A DNA stretch of 64,000 nucleotides from Selaginella tamariscina (Eukaryota; Streptophyta; Lycopodiopsida; Selaginellales; Selaginellaceae). The stretch lies in contig PUQB01000027.1 in assembly GCA_003024785.1 (NCBI GenBank), positions 814,046-878,045 on the forward strand, in the 5' to 3' direction. Positions 36,110 to 53,504 of this stretch are shown one piece after another. The notes beneath the pieces were generated by a model. The model saw only the letters and a program-made list of their open reading frames with translations, had not been told where the DNA came from and did no database searches. Position numbers and translations under genes: made by a program. How positions within the stretch are numbered: position 1 is the first letter of the stretch; each line of letters begins with the position of its first letter.

Positions 36110-36127
36110 TGGTGGAGGTGAGGGGCA
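36110..36127 (+). other. primer-binding site complementary to tRNA-Ala
   Basis: TGGTGGAGGTGAGGGGCA starts two bases after the LTR. It equals the reverse complement of the 3' end (acceptor strand, T stem, discriminator and added CCA) of the tRNA-Ala(UGC) gene at 15850-15922, 18 of 18 bases. Most plant Ty3/Gypsy lineages use initiator tRNA-Met, so this is a less common primer. Confidence 0.88.
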
Positions 36128-36253
36128 CCTCTAATTGTCCCTACAGAGTGCTCGGATTTGTGTCTTTTATCAATTTTTTCTGTCTTCTTAGGTCTAGCTT
36201 TTCCATTGTCTAGATCTATTCCTTTCTTGTGGATTTTGTCTCTTCTTCGTCCA

Positions 36254-37204
36254 TGAATCCACAACAGGCAAATCCCTTGTCTGTGGAGCAGTTACTCATG
36301 CAGTTGTTGGATGCCATGCGTGTGCAACTGAACAATCATTCTCAGTTGATGGCAGCATTCACAGTCCAGGTACTCCTCCTACTCATGTTGCAAACCCCCG
36401 TGTCCGGCCGGATTTCTTTCGCGGAAATCCTGGAGATGATGTGTACCATTGGTTTGACCACTTCACTGTGGTTGCCACATATCATTCGTGGGACGGTGCT
36501 CAGTGTTTGCGCGAGTTTCCTACTTGTCTTCAAGGGACGGCGTTGCAGTGGTACAATGGTCTGGACGTTGCAACTCGTGGAGATTGGAATATTCTTCCAA
36601 GATCTTCAAACGTGCATTTGGGCATGCGGACGACTGTGATGATGCTTTTCAGCAGTTGCATCGTATTCGTCAGGAGCCATCTGAGTCGGTGATGCAGTTT
36701 GGTGTTCGCTTTCGAAGCCTTTTACTGCGTGCAGAACCTAACATGTCGGAACGCATCAAGTTAGGTATGTTGTGGCCAGCACTTCGTCAAGACCTTGTGG
36801 GGCTTGTGCATGCACTAGCTCCAGTGACTCTTGACGATGCTTTGAGGCTGGCACAACGATATGAGTCGTCACCTCTCCCACTTGCGCTTCACGTGCTCTT
36901 GTTCCACTCCATGTTGGGGATGGACCTGCTCCGATGGAGGTTGAGGCTGTTGCCGCTCGTGTACCAGCACAAGGTGGGGCCCGTGGACGAGGACGTGGAT
37001 GCAGTTCGTTGTTGGGCGTGTGATGAGGTTGGACACACGTATCGGCGTGTCAACGGTTTCCCGATTGGCGTCCCCCATTTCCAGGATGGAGGCCATGGCG
37101 TCAACAACGTCCGGTTGGTGCTGCTGCAATGGAAGGTTGTGATGCGGTGGATCTTCCGGGAAACGACGAATCGCACGAGTAGAGGAGGGTCCTCGTGCGA
37201 ATAA
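36254..37204 (+). pseudogene. gag: gag of Ty3 element 2
   Basis: ATG 36254 (MNPQQANPLSVEQLL) opens the frame. A frameshift near 36380 moves the DDVYHWFDHFTVVATYH block to a second frame, and another near 36590 moves the FGHADDCDDAFQQLH to KLGMLWPALRQDLV part to a third. A zinc knuckle CWACDEVGHTYRR is visible at about 37013-37053; its last cysteine is out of frame by one base. Product in intact relatives: capsid/nucleocapsid. Confidence 0.82.
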
Positions 37205-37269
37205 ATTAGTGACCCCTCCATCTTTCTTTCGGGAGTATCATCAAGGGGTTCACTAATTTACTTCGCACG

Positions 37270-37570
37270 CCTCGTCCCATTTTTCCTTTCAGTGTTGGTG
37301 GATACAGGTTCGTTTGTCCTCTGTTTCTCAATCTGTTGCTACACGTTGCAGCCTTCATTTGCGTCGTGCGGTAGAACCAGTCTTCATTCTGTACGGCAAC
37401 GGACATACTCATGCTTGTTCGCGGATGAAGTGGACATTGTTGTTCGTGTGGATGATTGTGAGCTCGAGCTTCAATCTTTGCGGGTGGTGCCGAGTCAAGC
37501 TTTTCACCTTATTCTTGGTATGGATTGGTTAACTCGCAATCATGCCAAGTGTGACTTTGAAAAGTCTCCC
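37270..37570 (+). pseudogene. protease region of Ty3 element 2
   Basis: LVDTGS (about 37294-37311) marks the retropepsin site. The following residues split over two frames (VSQSVATRCSLHLRRAVEP in one), and the terminal ILGMDWL is at about 37513-37533. Between protease and reverse transcriptase lies a Ser/Pro/Phe-rich linker. Confidence 0.78.
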
Positions 37571-37727
37571 CCTTGTTTGACTCTCCCTCGTCTTTCTTCC
37601 ATTCCTCTTACTTCTATTCCACTTCGTCCATCTGCTTCCACCTCTGCTTCCATCACTTTTGTCTCACCCTATTTCCAACCATTTTCCCTTCATGCTCTTC
37701 CTTTTCTTCTTTGGATCCATCAGATGA

Positions 37728-39110
37728 TCGTCGTGCTGTAGTTGTTGATCAACTCAAGAAGGAGTATGCTGATCTTTTCAACTTCGACTTGTCATCTGGG
37801 GCCAAGATTGCGACACGCCACCCTATTCCAACTGGAGAAGCTAGGCCAATCAAGGTACCTGTTCGGCGTCGATCACCAAAGGAGCTCAAGATCTTACGAG
37901 CGAATGTCAAAGAGATGTTGGAGAAGGGTGTTATCCGGAAGTCTCGAAGTCCTTGGGCGTGCGAACCTCACCTTGTGACGAAGCCTGATGGGAGCGTTCG
38001 ATTCTGCATTGACTATCGCCCGTTAAATGAGGTAACCGTCTCAGATGTGTACCCACTTCCTCATACTGCAGACCTTTTGGATCGACTGGGGCGGAGCCGT
38101 TGGTTCACCAAGTTAGATCTCGCATCTGGATATTGGCAAGTTCCGATGGCTGACATGGACATTCCCAAGACTGCTTTTCGGACACCATTTGGCCTGTACG
38201 AGTTCCTGGTGATGCCTTTCGGTTTGAGCAATGCTCCAGCAACTTTCCAGCGTATGATGGACGAGGTTCTTTGCGACATGCCGGAGGTGACTGCCGATTT
38301 CATCGATGATGTTTTGATCCATTCGGATGGAACGTGGGAGGAGCATGTCGGTGATGTACGTAAGGTTTTGGATCGATGCGGGAAGTTGGTTTGAAGTTGA
38401 AGCCATCTAAGTGTGTGTTTGGATCAAAGGACACCACTTATCTGGGTTATCGCATTTCACGTGAAGGTTTGCAAGTCGATCCTGACAAACTAGTTGCAGT
38501 TTTGAAGTTCCCTACGCCAAAGTGTGTGAATGATGTGCAACGCTTTCTTGGCAAGGTACAATATCTGGGTCGTTTTGTGGATCATCTTTCAGATCGTACT
38601 GCACCGTTGCGCGCGTTGTTGAAATCGTCAATGACTTCTTTTGTTTGGTCTAAGGATTGCAAGCAGGCATTTGCAGATCTCAAAGAGTTGTTGACGACTC
38701 CTCCAGTTTTGGCGTACCCGGATTACACCCGTCCTTTCATCTTGCGTGTAGATGCTTCTGACATCGGCCTCGGGGGTGTATTGATGCAGGAGAGTACGAG
38801 TGTTCCTGGCCAACGACATCCCATTGCGTACATCAGCCGTACATTGCAGCCAGCAGAGGTGAATTACTCCACGACTGAAAAGGAGTGTCTAGCAGCAGTT
38901 TGGGGTTTTGAGAAGCTCCATGCCTACTTGCATGGTTCGCGGACGTTGTTGGAAGGCGATCATGCAGCAGTCACTTCGTTGTTGAAGCGAAAGAATTTGA
39001 TTGGGCGTACTGCTCGGTGGGCCTTGAAACTTCAAATTTACGACTTTGAAGTTGTTCATCGTCCAGGAGTTCCATGGCTGATGCTGATGCTCTTTCTCGG
39101 GCTCCTCTTC
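37728..39110 (+). pseudogene. pol: reverse transcriptase and RNase H of Ty3 element 2
   Basis: The reverse transcriptase is open from 37573 to 38394, with KVPVRRRSPKEL, CIDYRPLNEV, FTKLDLASGYWQ, VMPFGLSNAPATFQRMMDE and catalytic FIDDVL (about 38299-38316). A frameshift near 38380 moves the following GLKLKPSKCVFGSKDTTYLG and RNase H (LRVDASDIGLGGVL, YSTTEKECLAAVWGFEKLHA) into another frame that ends near 39060, just before the conserved DADALSRAP, which is found in the next frame from 39074. Near-complete otherwise. Confidence 0.92.
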
Positions 39111-40430
39111 CACCTTCTCTCTCTTCTGTTGCCCCAGAGGAACCAGTTGTTCCAGCTTCAGTGGACTTTTTGGATGAAGATTCCGTACCATCAGCAGTTG
39201 CTGTGCTTGACGTTCAGTGTCCGCAGAATGCAGAGTTAGATTTGCCGTCTTTGGATGAGGTTCGGGAAGCTCAAAAGGTTGAGCCGTGGATTCGAAGGCT
39301 TCGTGATGGGTTTGAGAATCCTGCATCACTTGCTGATGACTTGCCTTTCAGGCATTTACATTCACAGTATCGCCTTCAGGATGACCTTCTTTATTTTGTG
39401 GGGACTGATCCAGATGATCCTTTGCGGTTGGTGGTGCCTTCAATCTTCATTCCACGCTTCCTCCATGCTTACCATGACTCTCCTATTCTTGGCGGGCACA
39501 TGGGACATCGTCGGGTGATGGAGAAGCTGCGCAGATCTTTCTATTGGCCGGAGTTGCGAGGAGATGTGATTCGGTATGTGCGTAGCTGTGTGTGGTGCCA
39601 AGCTCGCAATACTCCCCCATGTGCTTCGGAAGGACGGTTGGAGTCAATTGCAGTTTCTCGTCCGTTTGAATTGGTGGCATTTGATTTGATGGGACCTTTT
39701 CCGCGGTCAACTGCTGGTAACGAGTACGTTATTATTGCTTCTGATTACCTAACTCGTTGGGTAGAAGTTGGTGCTCTTGCTAGTGCGACTGCTTCTGCTG
39801 TTGGTCAGTTTCTCCTGAATCGGGTCGTGTTTCAGCATTCTTGTCCGGAGCGAATTCTCTCGGATAATGGTCCCATTTATGGCTGAGGCATTTCATGTTT
39901 TGACATCTCGATTAGGGATACGCCACACTTTCACAAGTGCTTATCATCCTCAGACAGATGGTTTAGTGGAACGGCTCGTCAGAACCTTCAAGGGGATGAT
40001 CGCGAAGTATGTGAACTTTCAACATTCAGATTGGGATGGTTATCTGCCGTCTCTCCGATATGCTTATGTCACTGGAGTTCAAAGTTCCATTGGTACTTCC
40101 CATATAAGCTTTGTATGGTCATGACCCGGTGTTGCCAACGGAGTTGGGTTTGCCTTCTCGGTTACCCGAGCTGCTGATGCTAGGTCGTGGATCGGTATCT
40201 GACGAGCATTCTTCCATTGGTTCGTGCGGAGTCAGCAGAACACTTGGGCCGCGTACAAGTAGGACAACAACAACGCTACAACTCGCATCATCGTCCTCCT
40301 GCGGAGTACAAGGTTGATGAACTGGTGTTGGTTCGTTTTCCCAAGCTTACGGTACGTGGTTTAGCTAAGAGTCTCCTTCCTCAGGAAAGGACCGTATCGA
40401 GTGACGGCAAGTAGGGCCACAGGTTTATGA
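39111..40430 (+). pseudogene. integrase of Ty3 element 2
   Basis: The HHCC zinc finger is intact here: HDSPILGGHMGHRRV, SFYWPELRGDVIRYV, then CVWC. The core shows AFDLMGPFPRS, ILSDNGP and, after a one-base shift at about 39875, HPQTDGLVERLVRTFKGM with the catalytic Glu. Further shifts occur near 40100 and 40165. The C-terminal domain is recognisable (VDELVLVRFPK) but is broken soon after. No chromodomain seen. Confidence 0.88.
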
Positions 40431-40602
40431 GGTTCGGCACGACATTCAACCCGATCCTCCGAGATTGTACATGTACAACGGTTGAAGCATTTTGTGCAAC
40501 GGGAACAAGTTGTGCCGCCTAGATCCACCAGTGCCTCCTCCTGATGTTCCTCCAGATCCGGGCCCGTCTACAAGAGAACCCTAACCAACTTACACCCTTC
40601 CG

Positions 40603-40616
40603 AGAGGAGGGGATGA
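40603..40616 (+). other. polypurine tract of Ty3 element 2
   Basis: GAGAGGAGGGGATG precedes the 3' LTR directly, in the same position and of the same type as in element 1. Confidence 0.8.
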
Positions 40617-40771
40617 TGTAAGATCCACGTGTACGGCTGCATGTGCACATACTATTATTAGTAGTGGATTTTGATAGCCGTCGGATTGGATTCAATCTGG
40701 ACCACTCGCTCTTGTATATAAGTTAGGGTTTCTGAACTAATGGATATACACATTTTTATTCCGCTCTCACA
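40617..40771 (+). repeat. 3' LTR of Ty3 element 2
   Basis: 155 bp, from TGTAAGATCCACGTGT to CCGCTCTCACA. It is the better-preserved copy of the pair. A 29-bp remnant with the same two ends lies inverted at 52951-52979. Confidence 0.9.
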
Positions 40772-41567
40772 AGGTCAACCAAGCATTAAATTAAATAAAT
40801 TAAAAATTAAAATAAAATTAGGGTTATGAAATAAAGATATGTTAGTTTAAAAAAATGTTTTGATGGTTTATAAAAAAATCATAAGTAATTCTAGTGGCAT
40901 TAACAATATTTGTTGTCAATTTTAATTTAAAATGTAAACTTATTAATTTTAATATGTAAATCAATAGTGAAATTTATGTTTGAAGATGAAAATCTCTAAT
41001 GTATAGTTTAATTCAAAAATGTATTTTTTTTCTTTCTAAACTTGAAATTAATATGTAAAAACAGTAAATGTGCAACTGATATAACACTTAACTTAATTTG
41101 TTATAAATGAGAACTATTGTAATTTTATATTACATTTTTATGATTTGTTAAAAATGAGGTTTTGACATTTATAATGGATTTATTTAAAAATAAAAAGATT
41201 TTTAAGCATAATAAAAGAGTTATCAATAATTCAAGCATTTAGATATTGCACATTTGTAAGAATAGTGAAATGAAGCTTATTAAACATTTAAACTTCTCGA
41301 TTCGATATTAACGAAATAAATCGTAATGATCAATATAGAAGTGAATAACTATAATATAACTATTAAATAAATAAATAAGTTATAAAAGTTAAGGTATTTA
41401 ATGTTAAATAATGAGCTATAACATGTTATATACACACACATATATATTACAAAGTTTGAACAGTAATACACAAGCCCTAATTTTCAAATGTCATTACCGC
41501 GTAATTTCAAAAGCAAAGAACCGCGTAATTCCCTAATTTTAAAATCTGAAAAGCCCTAATTTTAAAC
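40772..41567. other. AT-rich spacer, right flank of element 2
   Basis: No gene. The first 70 bp continue the repeat interrupted by element 2. The last 100 bp before PNSB3 have repeated AAGCCCTAAT-type motifs that fit a plant leader or promoter. Confidence 0.55.
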
Positions 41568-41790
41568 ATGGAGTGCATAACAGTGGCACCACATGTTTTG
41601 GGATTGAGTAAATTTGGTGGTGAGAATAGAAGAAATTTAAGAAATTCTCTGGTAAATTTAATGCTTAAAAATATTAAATTGATTAATTGATAATTTCAAG
41701 GTAAAATGCTCACTTCATCTAATCAACAAGAAGTCTCTACTCCACTTATCCACCTTGAGTTCATAGCGGTATATATATATTATAGATATA

Positions 41791-41821
<31 letters not shown>

Positions 41822-42324
41822 CACACATATATATATGGCCTGTGTTTTTATACAATGTAGCCCGCTGAAGATAACGTAGATAAGGTCTCCGTGCCTAGTG
41901 GGGAGAAGTTATTAAGAAATGTGATGCTTGATAGTAAGCTGGAGCTCTATGGCTTGTATGTAAGTTTATTCACATATGTGTGCGTGCGTATATAACTCAC
42001 ACACACATATATAGGTATATAGATATTTCTCTCCCTCTATATGTGTGTGTCTGTCTGTCTATATATATATTTATTTATTTATTTATAGGTAAGGTGATGA
42101 ACTGTGGTGGTGGTGGTAGCTGTGGAACTTGTCTTGTTGAGGTACACTGGAAACACACACACACACACACACACACATATGATAAACAAAATATTTAATT
42201 ATAAGTCTTGTTGTGTGTGTGTATTAACTGTATTACTGTTTATTTAATTATAGATTTTGGAAGGAGAGGAGCTGCTAAATGAACGGACAAATGCTGAACA
42301 ACGGTACTTAAAGAAGGTAAATAA

Positions 42325-42368
<44 letters not shown>

Positions 42369-42634
42369 GCTATTGTGGTTTTTCATTTATTTATTATTGT
42401 TTATTATAGTTTTTATTTATTTATTTATTTGTTTCACAGAAGCCTGAAAACTGGAGACTTGCGTGCCAGACGATAGTTGGTGACAAATCCAACAGTGGCA
42501 AGGTAATTTTTAATAATTCATATTTAAAATAATAATATAAATATTATAATTAGTTAAACATGAATTTAAATAGTCTAAACTCGTGTTAAACACAGGTTGT
42601 TGTTCAGAGGTTACCACAGCAGAAAAGAAAATGA
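41568..42634 (+). CDS. PNSB3: photosynthetic NDH subunit B3 (2Fe-2S ferredoxin-like)
   Basis: Seven exons: 41568-41651, 41701-41768, 41861-41959, 42089-42141, 42254-42316, 42440-42502, 42596-42634. Conserved core: VPSGEKLLRNVMLDSKLELY, KVMNCGGGGSCGTCLVE, LLNERTNAEQRYLKKKPENW, RLACQTIVG and VVVQRLPQQKRK. The cysteines CGGGGSCGTC plus the later ACQ give the four ligands of a plant-type 2Fe-2S cluster. PnsB3 (NDF4) belongs to subcomplex B of the chloroplast NAD(P)H dehydrogenase-like complex, which works in cyclic electron flow. The N terminus (MECITVAPHVLGLSKFGG) suits a transit peptide. Exon 2 has one frameshift, and one base is missing at the exon 3/4 junction. Confidence 0.93.
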
Positions 42635-43008
42635 ATCCATTCACAGAGTTTTAATATGCGTGTATATTTAATGTATACACATAGCATTCCAAGCTTGTGT
42701 AGATTTTTAATAGAATAATTATAATAATAATAATTAATATTTTTATGTACACTTGATGACTATTTTCTAGCCACAAACCATATAGAATAAGCGCGTGACA
42801 TGGATGGGTGTTTTAACGTTATCCAAAGGGTAAGTGCGGGTATGCAGATCTGTAACTAGTATTATATACATATATATATATATATTCATATATATTATTA
42901 GATTATTATATATTAAATATCACATTATTCTATAAAAACTGTATAAGTATGTTATGTATGTATTATATTGCAAGCAATGAAGAAAGCGGATCCTAATAGG
43001 ACACGGCT
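42635..43008. other. spacer between PNSB3 and the receptor kinase
   Basis: 374 bp, AT-rich, with a TA tract at 42868-42890. The kinase promoter and leader must be here. No gene. Confidence 0.5.
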
Positions 43009-48557
<5,549 letters not shown>

Positions 48558-48819
48558 ACAAATTTGCGTACCAATATAATAAAATTTTTTTTATTAATTA
48601 TGTGAATCTTGTTTAATACACACATATTAACCACATTTTCAAAAATTAATAATAACTCTTCCTTCTCTTTATAAAACAATCTATATAATTTAATTATGTC
48701 CACCTAAGTGATTTAATTGAAATTAATCTGATTTAGCTTAATTTCATTTAATTTACGCAATTTATTAGCCTAACTAATGAAGGTGGGCATACATAGTATC
48801 TCTCTCTCTCTTCTCTCTC

Positions 48820-48855
<36 letters not shown>

Positions 48856-49698
48856 GCATGTTCTTGTTTATCATATATGCATATACATCCTATGTACATA
48901 TGTAAATATACATGTATACAAAAAACTCTATGTTTGATTTTTCAAGATTTTAATAAAAACTAAACTTTTACCTTAATTATGTTTTTACTTTATAAATAGA
49001 TTCAAATATTAATTTTAATAATTCAGAATTACTATTTGAGAAGTTTTATCTTCATTGAACAAATATTAACTTAAGACTTTAATATGTTCATTCTTTTGAC
49101 ATTATTTGTTTGAGGATATATGTAGAATCTTAATAATTAAATATTATTATAAAGAAAAATTAAAAGTCTAAAAACATAAGCTAACTAGAAATTATTTAAA
49201 TTTAATTTACAAACATTTTTGAATGCATATCTATATGGAAAATTTTGTTTTTCTTAATGAGAATACATATATATTCTTGAAATATATACATATATGCCCT
49301 TAGAAATTTCATTGACAAAGAAAATAAATAAGAATTTAAAATTTCATTAATTTCACTAACACTTTTTTATTAATACTATTTATGAATATATTCAATTAAT
49401 TTTTCTAATTTAAAATATTGAACATTAATACAATGAAGTGTTAAATTAAAGTTTGAGGGTATATACGTAGGTTATGAATTTTTCCCTTGTTCTCGTAGGG
49501 ATATTTGTTCATAATTTGGTTTGATATGCTATAATTTTGCTTAAAATATTCTATTCATATCTTAAAAAATAATCTTAAAAATAAATTTTAAATGCAGAAA
49601 TAACTTAATTTTTGTAGTTTTCACTCTATAGTATTGTTTATATACATAAATACAAAGGTATAAAATGCTGTTACCTTCAATCTTATATACTACTTTTG

Positions 49699-49729
<31 letters not shown>

Positions 49730-51704
49730 AGTGTGTGTGAGTGTGTGTGTTAGATATATAATTAAAATTTTAACTTGTATAAAAATTAAACCCAGCCAAT
49801 TTTATTACAGACAAAGATAAACTTATTTACTGATTAGCAGTGCCTGTGAGATTGGTCCACATTCTCGCACCTATATATTGTGAAAAAACAGTCAATATAA
49901 TTATCTTTTCAAATAGCATACAATTTATTTTACTTGCTTGTTAAAACTCACAAATGGCAATCTAATTGATATTGAATGTTTGTTATAATATAATTAAAAT
50001 TTAATACTTTTTAAAATAAATATATATAATTCGTAGAAGGGATATATGAAACCGCTATCACATGCCAACCAAGAACAACTTAGTTGAGCAAGGAAGAAAA
50101 GAGAAAGTAAAGAATATAAAACATGTAGCAATGGAATATATGGATATTCAATTATAGACTTGTGAGGAGTTTTATAACGGAAGATAACTAAGCAGAAACA
50201 TTTGCATTACACAAGTCGATTCCATGGTGTATCAATTGAAATGATTGTTATATTTTCTTTGTATTTTGATATATACAAATTAGGAATCTTATGGGTACAA
50301 ATGTGTCAAAAACTGTAAATAACATTTCACTTTCTATTTACAAAATGTCTTCATAGATAAGAAGAAAAAAATTAAAAACTAAAATGTTTTTCATGGTGAT
50401 TCAAGATAGTTATATCTAATTTAATTCCAAATTTAAATTGAAAAATTTAGAAAAAGTAATAAGGGATATATAATCATTTATATATGATACAATAATATAA
50501 GGTATTCTACATACTCTGTTAAGTATGGAATGCAAAACTGTAGTTTAAACTTGTTATTTCTTTTAAATTGCAAAATATGTCTCTTAAAAATGATAGTGTA
50601 TTAGTATATATATTGTGATATAATTAATGATGATTTATATTAATAATGTAGGTCATATGTGAAACAAATATGTTCATTTTAAAATTTTTATTTTTAATAA
50701 TTTAATAAACTGCCTCAATTTTCAAAAATACTTTATGAGAAAAATTTAGAGAACATATGGGTTTACTTAACAAACTTTCACTATCACAAAGTGAATTTAA
50801 AATTTAATTGTCATGCATATATATATAAACTATTCCTTTATTTATGTATTAAGTAAGATTGAGTATGACATGTGTCTACAGTCTAACCTAGGATAGATTC
50901 AGTGTTATTTAATATAATTTACCTCTATGTAAATACGTTTTGATACGTATATACATTAATGAACTATGTATATTTACTTAATATATTATATAACTATGAA
51001 AACAAATTAAAACATCAGAAAAATTATTTTTTAATATATATTTAGAGATGAGAATAACGTATAAATGAATGGAACATTCGAATATGACCAGATTATTTGG
51101 TATATATAAAAACATTATTTACGTACCCAAATATTAAGTTAAATGTTGTTAAGGAGGAAGTAAGGAACAATAGAGCCCGTTGGGTGGTTTGTTTCAAACA
51201 GGAGACATTTTAAGTGATGCATATATATATATATAATTTTCTTCTTTTTATTTAATTTTTTATAACACAATGCATAATCTCACGTAATTTATTCACTTGT
51301 TACTAGTTTAAAATTATATTTTCTTTAAAGTTTTGTGAATTATAAACTAGTCAAGCACTTGTTGAAATAAATACCTATTTTATTATCTTACCAGAATCGC
51401 TGTTGACCTGCACCACTTAGCTATTACTGTTTAACTGATATGTGTTACCATTTATATCCATATTTAAACTACTGACTTAATCCTAATCAAAATATTACAT
51501 AAACTAAAGATAGTGCTGAACACAACAACGTATAGATATATCAGCTAGGTATTGATGCTGGAGGACTTTTTACTATTCTCAAATAACACACACACACACA
51601 CGCGTGCGCGCACACACACATCCTTTACCTGGACATATTTTTTATATAGCATATTATTATTAATATAATAAAAAATAACATATTATTAATTACTATAATA
51701 AGAA
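48558..51704. other. AT-rich region, no genes
   Basis: Contains TC/TA microsatellites at 48800-48855 and the full copy of repeat A (49060-50990). No coding signal in the rest. Confidence 0.65.
49060..50990 (+). repeat. dispersed AT-rich repeat A, copy 2
   Basis: This is the most complete of three copies. Its reverse complement is at 1-1130 plus 2646-2835, and parts recur at 54420-55102 in mixed orientation. It has no open frame and no terminal repeats that I could find. Within it, CAATGAAGTGTTAAATTAAA (about 49433) and ATAACATTTCACTTTCTATT (about 50319) serve as anchors. Confidence 0.75.
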
Positions 51705-52950
51705 AATAACCAATTCGCTACCGCTGAGCTCAGGTAGCAACTCTTCTTTATTAAAGAAAAAAAAAAGCGGCAACCAGATTTGAACTAGTGGCCCATTACT
51801 AGATATTTTTGAACACAACGTGTGTGTGAAAGAGAGGGGAGAGAGAGGGATGGAGAGTGCACATGTTAATCTTATTGTAATTAAGTTTAAAGAGGTAAAG
51901 TAGTTATATAACACAATTATCTTATCAATTACTTTGATTTTTCTACAGAGGTTGTTGTATATATCCCAGTAAATTATATATATGTTGTATTAATACACAC
52001 ACAATAATACACACACACAACAAAATATATGTGTGTAAATTATTTTAAAAAGAAAGTATCCTATTGTAATTTATTTATTGTAATCACAAGGCTCTAGATT
52101 TAAAATAGGGGAAATTATATTTATACCCCTGAAGTTTATTGTATTTGCGTATATACTTTTAGAAAATTTATATTTACATATATACCCCTTTAAAGGTTAT
52201 AAATTTACATATATACCTTTGAAAACTTTAATCAGAATATTTTAATTTTAAAATAATAATATTAATTAAAAAAATATTTTTAATTCATAATATATACAAA
52301 TGAAATAATTAAATGTTAAATATTAAAAGATTATCATAATAAAAATGAGATATATATGTTTAATAAGTTGTATTTTGGACCTAAATATAATAAAATACAA
52401 ATTAATTATAAATTTTTATTGATTTTTAAAAAATGTATTTTAATTTTTAATTTTGAAATTTATAAAGTTTTAAATTGAAATTTCAAGAGTACATATATAA
52501 ATATAAATTTTTAAGGATATATATGTAAATATGATAAATTTTAAGGGTGTATTTAATAATTTTAAGAAGGATATGATATTGCTATATGAACTTAAACCTA
52601 AAGATATTAATGTTGTCTCATTTTAAAATTTTAAATAGCATAAACACTTCCGGTTCAAGTATGTAATAAAAGATTACTTAATTAATCTTTAATTATAAAT
52701 AATTATAAATAACCTTTATTTATTACTTAATTAACTAACTATCTTAAGTATTTATTTTCTATTATTTATAATTAACCTTACTTATTGCTTAATTAATTAA
52801 TTATCTTAAGTATCTATTGTATACTGCTTATTATTATAATTAACCTTTACTATTGTTTAATTAATTAATTATCTTAAGTATTTATTGTATACTGCCTATT
52901 ATTATAATTAACCTTTACTATTGTTTTATTAATTAATTATCTTAAGTATC

Positions 52951-52979
52951 TGTGAGAGCTCGGACACGTGGATCTTACA
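52951..52979 (-). mobile_element. 29-bp remnant of a Ty3 element 2 LTR
   Basis: On the minus strand it reads TGTAAGATCCACGTGT, the first 16 bases of the element 2 LTR, directly joined to CCGAGCTCTCACA, its last 13. All LTR sequence between is gone. Copy 2 of the duplication has no such insert at the matching place (about 56332), which confirms it as an insertion. Confidence 0.82.
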
Positions 52980-53504
52980 TATTTATATTACTAGTATTTC
53001 ACTTTAAGTATTATATATATATATATATATATAGGAACGCATAGGTGCTTATGGATGGATACAGATCAATATGGCGTATATTTATTCAATAAATAAGAAG
53101 CGTAAGAATAGTGATTACTTTGCATCTTTTTATGTTTTGAAAACTTTTATAATAGAAAACATAAAAAAATTAATGACATAGTAAAAAAATTTAAACTACT
53201 TAAACATGACATTGATATTTACAGTATCATTATATGTGTTTATACATAGACTATCCTTATATTTGTATATAAATATTCATAATGTACATATATTTAAACA
53301 TATTTATAAATACCATAAAAAATTAGTGTAATATTTATGATGTAATTTCAATTTATAAACTTGTTTCAAACTATACTTGTATAGTGTAAGTTTAATATTA
53401 AATCAATTTTATACAAAATTATGCAAATGTATAAATATTATAAAAATTCAGACATTTAAAATTCTTTCTCAATTGCAAACTATACAAAGATATCACTGTT
53501 GTTA

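Larger units (their letters stand above)
35949..40771 (+). mobile_element. Ty3/Gypsy LTR retrotransposon 2, degenerate
   Basis: A full-structure element: 5' LTR 35949-36108, tRNA-Ala primer site 36110-36127, gag, protease, reverse transcriptase, RNase H, integrase, polypurine tract 40603-40616, 3' LTR 40617-40771. AAGG occurs at both junctions, but the first LTR base pair (GG for TG) and the flanks suggest a small deletion at the left end, so the exact target duplication is unclear. It is closely related to element 1 along the whole length and is better preserved, with fewer breaks and no nested insert. Frameshifts in gag, protease, between reverse transcriptase and RNase H, and several in integrase make it non-autonomous. 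Confidence 0.94.

Noticed and set aside
52140..52560. Repeated TATATACCCTT-type motif as a regulatory array
   Set aside because: Spacing is irregular and the same AT-rich motif recurs in both B copies; nothing beyond simple drifted repeat.
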